This document shows positions 14,731-19,331 of a stretch of DNA of 19,331 nucleotides, piece by piece. The notes beneath the pieces were generated by a model. The model was not told where the DNA came from, searched no databases, and was given only the letters and a program-made list of their open reading frames with translations. Position 1 is the stretch's first letter. Every line of letters starts with the position of its first letter. This DNA is from JAALKW01 sp033791145 (lineage in GTDB: Bacteria > Pseudomonadota > Gammaproteobacteria > Legionellales > Legionellaceae). The position numbers and the translations under genes were made by a program. The DNA is taken from contig JASJHH010000019.1 in the NCBI GenBank assembly GCA_033791145.1, positions 1-19,331 on the forward strand, given 5' to 3'.

Positions 14731-17292
14731 CAAGTTATTATCAAATTTGGTGGCACCAGTGTTTCTTCACGAGAAACATGGGAGCATATTCGCACCATTA
14801 CCCAAAATCATATTAGCCAAGGCATACAGCCTATTATTGTGTGCTCTGCTTATTCACAAGCCTCTAATCAACTCGACAAAATGACCGATGCAGCTTTACT
14901 CGATAAGCATCATCCTCTGCAAGCTGAACTCACCGAATCTTATACCCAACTTGCCAAAACGCTCGAGGTTGACCCAAAACATATTCATGCTGATTTAACA
15001 CAACTTAAACAATGGCTGACAGGCATTGCTTTACTGAACGAAGCGCCAGCTAAAACACGCGCACAAATCTTAAGCCTTGGTGAGCTTATGTTAACAAGAC
15101 TTGGGCATGTTTTTTTAGAACAAAACCAAACGAGCTGTGCTTGGTTTGATGCACGCGAAGCACTACGCACTACCCCTGTATTAGGGGGCGAGAACATCAA
15201 TTATTTAAATGCTTATTGTGCGGGCGAAAAAAATCCTGATTTAGCGTATCAATTAGCCAATAACGGTAAAAAAGCAATTATTACCCAAGGCTTTATTGCA
15301 TCGAACGAAGCAGGCGAAACGGTCTTATTGGGCCGTGGCGGCTCTGACACGTCCGCCGCTTTACTTGCTGCAAGCCTTGAAACCGAAGCCTGCGAAATTT
15401 GGACGGATGTACCCGGTATTTATACAGCCAATCCACATCAAATGCCGCATGCCAGGCTACTCAAACAGCTTAACTATAACGAAGCCCAAGAAATTGCCTC
15501 AATGGGTGCTAAAGTATTGCATCCACCCTGTATTCCGCCGGTTAGACGCGCGAATATTCCGCTTTATGTCAAATACACCAAGCTGCCTGAACACACCGGC
15601 ACACGCATCACCCAAGACAGTGATGCAACAGCCCCACCGATTAAATCCATTCAGGTGAAGCATAGCATTACGCTGATTTCGATTGATGCCCTCACCATGT
15701 GGCAACAGGTTGGCTTTTTATCTGATATTTTTGTCGTGTTTAAACAACATGGATTTTCGGTTGATTTGCTGTCTTCTTCTGAATTTAACGTCACCATGTC
15801 ACTCGATAGCAATGGGCTTGCTCATCCAAGAAAAGCACTTGATGCGTTATTGCTTGACTTAAATCAATTAGGGCGCGCAAAAATCATAGAGCCTTGTAGT
15901 GCTGTAAGCCTTGTGGGACATCATATTCGAACCGTGCTGCCGCAACTTGGGCCTGCCCTTGAAGTGTTTGAAGCCAAACAAATTTATCTCATGTCACTTG
16001 CATCAAACGATTTAAATTTAACGTTTGTTGTAGATGAATCACAAGCCAATAAGCTCTCGCAGCAATTACACAGCTTACTCATTGAAAATAATCCGCAAAG
16101 CTTTTACTATTCTAAAAGCTGGCAAGAGCAATTCGGAGCGCCATCCACCAGACGCATGCCTTGGTGGGAAACAGAGCGGGACGCTTTGCTTGATATGGCT
16201 AATAAAAAATCACCCTGTTATATTTATCATGCGCCTACGATTGAAGCGCAAGCAGACCAATTATTGCAACTTAAAACCGTTGATCAATTATTTTATGCGA
16301 TTAAAGCCAATTCAAATGCGAATGTTTTAAAAATAATAGAAGCTAAAAAAATTGGCTTTGAATGCGTTTCGATTCAAGAACTACAATATATTTTAAAATT
16401 ATTTCCAAAAATAAATCCAAACCGCATCTTATTTACACCTAATTTCGCCCCTAAAGCTGAGTACGAATATGCTGTATCAATTGGTTGCCATATGACAATT
16501 GATAGCCTGTATCCATTAGAACACTGGCCTGAAGTATTCAACAATCACGATATTTTATTACGCATTGACCCAGGATCTGGTGCTGGCCACCATAAATATG
16601 TGTGTACAGGCGGCAATGAATCTAAATTTGGGATTCCGAGAGATTCTGTTGCTAAAGCCGCAGCGCTCATACAAAAACATCATATTCGTGTAGTCGGCTT
16701 ACACGCGCATTCGGGCAGCGGGATTTTATCACCTGAACTTTGGCAAGAAACAGCACGCATGTTAATTGACGAAGCCGAACAGTTTCCTGATGTACGCGTG
16801 ATTAATTTAGGTGGTGGCCTTGGTATTGTCGATAAACCGAGCCAACGTCCACTAGACATCAAAGCCTTTGATGCCTCGCTTAAGGCCGTTAAATCTCAAG
16901 ATGCTCGGTTTTCATTTTGGCTTGAACCCGGCCGATTTTTTGTGGCCGAAAGCGGGGTTATACTCGCCCATGTGACCCAGTGTAAATCAAAAGGCCGTGT
17001 GCGCTTTATTGGGATTGATACCGGCATGAACTCACTGATTAGGCCTATGCTATACGGCGCTTATCATGAAATTGCTAATTTAACGCGTCTCACAGCAGAA
17101 AAAACAGGCTTTGCACATATTGTCGGCCCTATTTGCGAATCAGCTGACACCCTGGGCTATGACAGGCTTTTGCCTGACACCACAGAGGGCGATGTTTTAT
17201 TAATAGCCAATACAGGCGCTTACGGCTATTGCATGGGCTCTTCATATAATTTACGTGAACCCGCCATTGAACTCATGTTTGATGCATGCTAA
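14725..17292 (+). CDS. Bifunctional aspartate kinase / diaminopimelate decarboxylase
   Basis: A fusion of the first and last enzymes of lysine synthesis. The N-terminal aspartokinase has KFGGTSV (7-13) and GRGGSD (203-208), followed by ACT-type regulatory domains (about 310-460) that in the family bind lysine or threonine for feedback control. The C-terminal part (about 490-855) is a PLP-dependent diaminopimelate decarboxylase: K527 in YAIKANSN holds PLP, with HAHSGSG from 660, GGGLGI from 696, EPGR from 734 and CESADTLGYD from 804. The 855 residues match such fusions in Xanthomonas-type bacteria. The end product also feeds peptidoglycan through its precursor meso-DAP. The ATG at 14725 follows AAGGG by eight bases, inside a hairpin leader shared with an upstream repeat. 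The gene is often named lysAC. Its stop overlaps the helicase start by 7 bases. Confidence 0.95.
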   Translation: MRQVIIKFGGTSVSSRETWEHIRTITQNHISQGIQPIIVCSAYSQASNQLDKMTDAALLDKHHPLQAELTESYTQLAKTLEVDPKHIHADLTQLKQWLTGIALLNEAPAKTRAQILSLGELMLTRLGHVFLEQNQTSCAWFDAREALRTTPVLGGENINYLNAYCAGEKNPDLAYQLANNGKKAIITQGFIASNEAGETVLLGRGGSDTSAALLAASLETEACEIWTDVPGIYTANPHQMPHARLLKQLNYNEAQEIASMGAKVLHPPCIPPVRRANIPLYVKYTKLPEHTGTRITQDSDATAPPIKSIQVKHSITLISIDALTMWQQVGFLSDIFVVFKQHGFSVDLLSSSEFNVTMSLDSNGLAHPRKALDALLLDLNQLGRAKIIEPCSAVSLVGHHIRTVLPQLGPALEVFEAKQIYLMSLASNDLNLTFVVDESQANKLSQQLHSLLIENNPQSFYYSKSWQEQFGAPSTRRMPWWETERDALLDMANKKSPCYIYHAPTIEAQADQLLQLKTVDQLFYAIKANSNANVLKIIEAKKIGFECVSIQELQYILKLFPKINPNRILFTPNFAPKAEYEYAVSIGCHMTIDSLYPLEHWPEVFNNHDILLRIDPGSGAGHHKYVCTGGNESKFGIPRDSVAKAAALIQKHHIRVVGLHAHSGSGILSPELWQETARMLIDEAEQFPDVRVINLGGGLGIVDKPSQRPLDIKAFDASLKAVKSQDARFSFWLEPGRFFVAESGVILAHVTQCKSKGRVRFIGIDTGMNSLIRPMLYGAYHEIANLTRLTAEKTGFAHIVGPICESADTLGYDRLLPDTTEGDVLLIANTGAYGYCMGSSYNLREPAIELMFDAC

Positions 17293-19331
17293 GCGATGAA
17301 CACGCACGCATCAAAGCAGTTGATTCAAGCCTATCTGCTATTGTGCAAGCCCCTGCAGGCTCTGGTAAAACAGAGCTACTCACCCAACGCTTTTTAAATT
17401 TGCTTTGTACAGTAGACGCCCCTGAAAAAGTCGTTGCTTTAACCTTTACGCGCAAAGCAGCTCATGAAATGCAAACGCGCATTTTAAACAAGTTTAAAAC
17501 CCATAAAGCCGCGCTCGCACAAGATAAAGCACTCGATTGGCAGCTACTCAAAAATCCACATCGATTACGTGTTACAACGCTTGATTCTCTTTGTCAGAGC
17601 TTAACACAGGCAATGCCCTTGCAAGACAAACATGTGCCTTATGCAACGGTCACTGATGCCCCTAAAAAACACTACTGGAAAGCGGCTCGTGCTTGTGTTG
17701 CACATGCGATTAATGCGCCTGATTACCAAGAAGCAATTACGGTTTTACTCACGCATCTTGATAACCGAACGGATACATTACTCACTCTACTCACCGAACA
17801 ACTCGCAAAGCGTGACCAGTGGCTCGCCCCGATTTATCAAGCTCGTCTTCAAGATAAAACGCATTTGGAACTTGCCTTAAAGCGCATTGAACAACATGCG
17901 ATGGCGCAGTTCAAACAAGCACTTCCCAATGAGCATGTGGCTGTATTAATACAACTTGCTGTTGAAGTTTCAACGCTAGATTCAAACCCTAATCACCCTC
18001 GTAGCGCATTAAAAACCTTAAAAACACTGGATGATTTTAATCGCGAGCACGCCATCGCACTCGCGTCTCTTTTGCTCACTACACAAAAGAAATTTAGAAA
18101 ATCGTTTGATCATCATGTTGGGCTAAAACGCGACAATTGTCCGCCCGAACGCTATAAAATGCTCAAAGCAGACAGTAAAGTATTACTGCTGGACTTAAAC
18201 AGTACGCCTGGATTACTCGATGCGCTTTTGCGTGTACGCGCACTGCCAGAGCCAAGCTATCCAGATGAACAGTGGGAGCCCCTACAAGCCCTACTCACCT
18301 TATTACCACTTTTAGCAGGACACCTGCACTTAGTGTTCCAGTCTAACCAATCGACTGACTTTACAGGCATTACCCACCAAGCTTTAGATGCACTGGGTCA
18401 TGAAGAAACCCCAACTGACTTAGCCTTATATCTTGATTACAATATTCAACATCTTTTAATCGATGAGTTTCAAGATACCTCGATTCAACAATTTGAACTC
18501 ATCAGACGACTTGTCCGCGGTTTTGAACCAGGTGATGGACGTACATTGTTTGTTGTGGGCGACCCCATGCAATCGATTTATCGCTTTCGCGCAGCAGAAG
18601 TCGGGCTTTTTCTTCGTGCGCAACAAGAAGGCATTGGTGAGGTTGCATTAACACCGCTCTATCTTGATTCAAATTTTCGTTCAAATGCACCGTTAGTGAA
18701 TTGGATAAACCAATATTTTTCTGATATTTTTCCGGCATTTGACGACCTTGAGTCAGGTGCTGTTTCATTTCATCCATCAGTCCCAACAAAAGCTGAAGCC
18801 AACACGGTGATTAAGGCTTTAACTTATGATAATAGCTTGATTGAGGCTGCAAGCATTGCTGATTTAAGCAAACAACTACTGGCAGAACATCCAGAAGAAA
18901 CCATTGCAATTTTAGTGCGTTCACGCAGACAACTCCCTGAAATTACACAAGCCCTTGATGCGGCACACATTAATTATCAAGGCCTTGATACAGATTTAAG
19001 CAAAAACCTGACACACATCAAAGATATTTGGTCACTCACAAAAGCGCTACTCATGCCAACCAATCGCTTAGCTTGGCTTGCCGTACTACGAAGCCCCTGG
19101 TGCGGTTTAAATTTATCGGATTTACATCTTATTGCAAACCATGCACCGGATAACAGTATTTTATTTGCACTCAATCATCCAGAATGCGTGAACCAACTCA
19201 GCCAAACAGGACAAACGCGCGTCAATTATGTCTATACGATTTTAAATACAGCGCTTGAAACACGTCACCAAGAACCACTCGTCACCTGGATATTAAATAC
19301 GCTCAAGCACCTGCATTTAGATGCTATTTTA
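17286..19331 (+). CDS. UvrD/AddA-like DNA helicase (double-strand break repair), partial
   Basis: The first 682 residues of a superfamily 1 helicase; the frame is open to the window edge. Motifs: Walker A APAGSGKT (22-29), motif Ia ALTFTRKAAHEM (51-62), Walker B LLIDEFQDTS (around D393-D397), motif III VVGDPMQSIYRFR (D426), and DSNFRSN (461-467) of motif IV. The long insert between motifs Ia and II is typical of AddA/RecB-type helicases of about 1000-1150 residues, which usually end in a nuclease domain, so a RecB-like identity is also possible until the C-terminus is seen. Such enzymes process double-strand ends for recombination. The ATG at 17286 overlaps the lysine-gene stop (ATGCTAA) with no clear ribosome site, indicating translational coupling. 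Confidence 0.88.
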   Translation, partial: MLSDEHARIKAVDSSLSAIVQAPAGSGKTELLTQRFLNLLCTVDAPEKVVALTFTRKAAHEMQTRILNKFKTHKAALAQDKALDWQLLKNPHRLRVTTLDSLCQSLTQAMPLQDKHVPYATVTDAPKKHYWKAARACVAHAINAPDYQEAITVLLTHLDNRTDTLLTLLTEQLAKRDQWLAPIYQARLQDKTHLELALKRIEQHAMAQFKQALPNEHVAVLIQLAVEVSTLDSNPNHPRSALKTLKTLDDFNREHAIALASLLLTTQKKFRKSFDHHVGLKRDNCPPERYKMLKADSKVLLLDLNSTPGLLDALLRVRALPEPSYPDEQWEPLQALLTLLPLLAGHLHLVFQSNQSTDFTGITHQALDALGHEETPTDLALYLDYNIQHLLIDEFQDTSIQQFELIRRLVRGFEPGDGRTLFVVGDPMQSIYRFRAAEVGLFLRAQQEGIGEVALTPLYLDSNFRSNAPLVNWINQYFSDIFPAFDDLESGAVSFHPSVPTKAEANTVIKALTYDNSLIEAASIADLSKQLLAEHPEETIAILVRSRRQLPEITQALDAAHINYQGLDTDLSKNLTHIKDIWSLTKALLMPTNRLAWLAVLRSPWCGLNLSDLHLIANHAPDNSILFALNHPECVNQLSQTGQTRVNYVYTILNTALETRHQEPLVTWILNTLKHLHLDAIL

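Noticed and set aside
17632..17880. Plus-strand open frame within the helicase region
   Set aside because: It is out of frame with the intact helicase, whose motifs before and after it remain in one frame.
1..19331. tRNA, rRNA, CRISPR array, insertion sequence or prophage genes
   Set aside because: Gaps between genes are too short and none shows cloverleaf, regularly spaced repeat, transposase or integrase sequence.

Overview
The window is a gene-dense, moderately AT-rich stretch of a bacterial chromosome. The core genes (hemW, plsY, tsaD, lpxH, minC, fadD, fadL, and a fused aspartokinase/diaminopimelate decarboxylase) point to a gammaproteobacterium. LpxH and FadL show that it has an outer membrane with lipid A. 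The fused lysine gene, the fatty-acid uptake genes and a cluster of effector-like membrane proteins with a hydrolase fold suggest a Legionella/Coxiella-type host-associated lineage. That last step is inference from gene content, not a database result. No rRNA, tRNA, CRISPR array or insertion sequence was seen, and no gene-free stretch exceeds about 150 bases.

Left part (1-7228). The window opens inside malate dehydrogenase (minus strand, C-terminus missing). Upstream of it on the same strand lies an AAA ATPase with a DUF4143 domain, whose start region carries an operator-like palindrome. hemW and plsY follow on the plus strand. plsY has an unusual repeat-bearing basic tail and overlaps the end of tsaD tail to tail. 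A compact minus-strand run reads minC, lpxH, an unrecognised cysteine-free charged protein, then tsaD; the two middle genes overlap by 8 bases.

Middle part (7229-10894). A lipid-uptake group: fadD (acyl-CoA ligase), a small exported protein of unknown role directly behind it, and a convergent fadL (outer-membrane fatty-acid porin). The fadL stop region contains a perfect hairpin that may serve both genes.

Right part (10895-14655). Three consecutive plus-strand paralogues. The first keeps a GYSMGG nucleophile elbow and plausible Asp/His partners, with two hydrophobic blocks inserted between them. The second and third keep the membrane blocks and the following helix but have lost the catalytic residues.

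Far right (14656-19331). The fused lysine-pathway gene is translationally overlapped by an AddA/UvrD-type helicase that runs off the window. The most striking DNA feature is a perfect 49-base repeat. One copy forms the leader, ribosome site and first two codons of the lysine gene; the other sits 1139 bases upstream, between paralogues 2 and 3, where it opens a dead two-codon frame. It folds into a hairpin that buries the ribosome site and start codon. It records how paralogue 3 came to lie next to the lysine gene, and it may also be a working translational control element.
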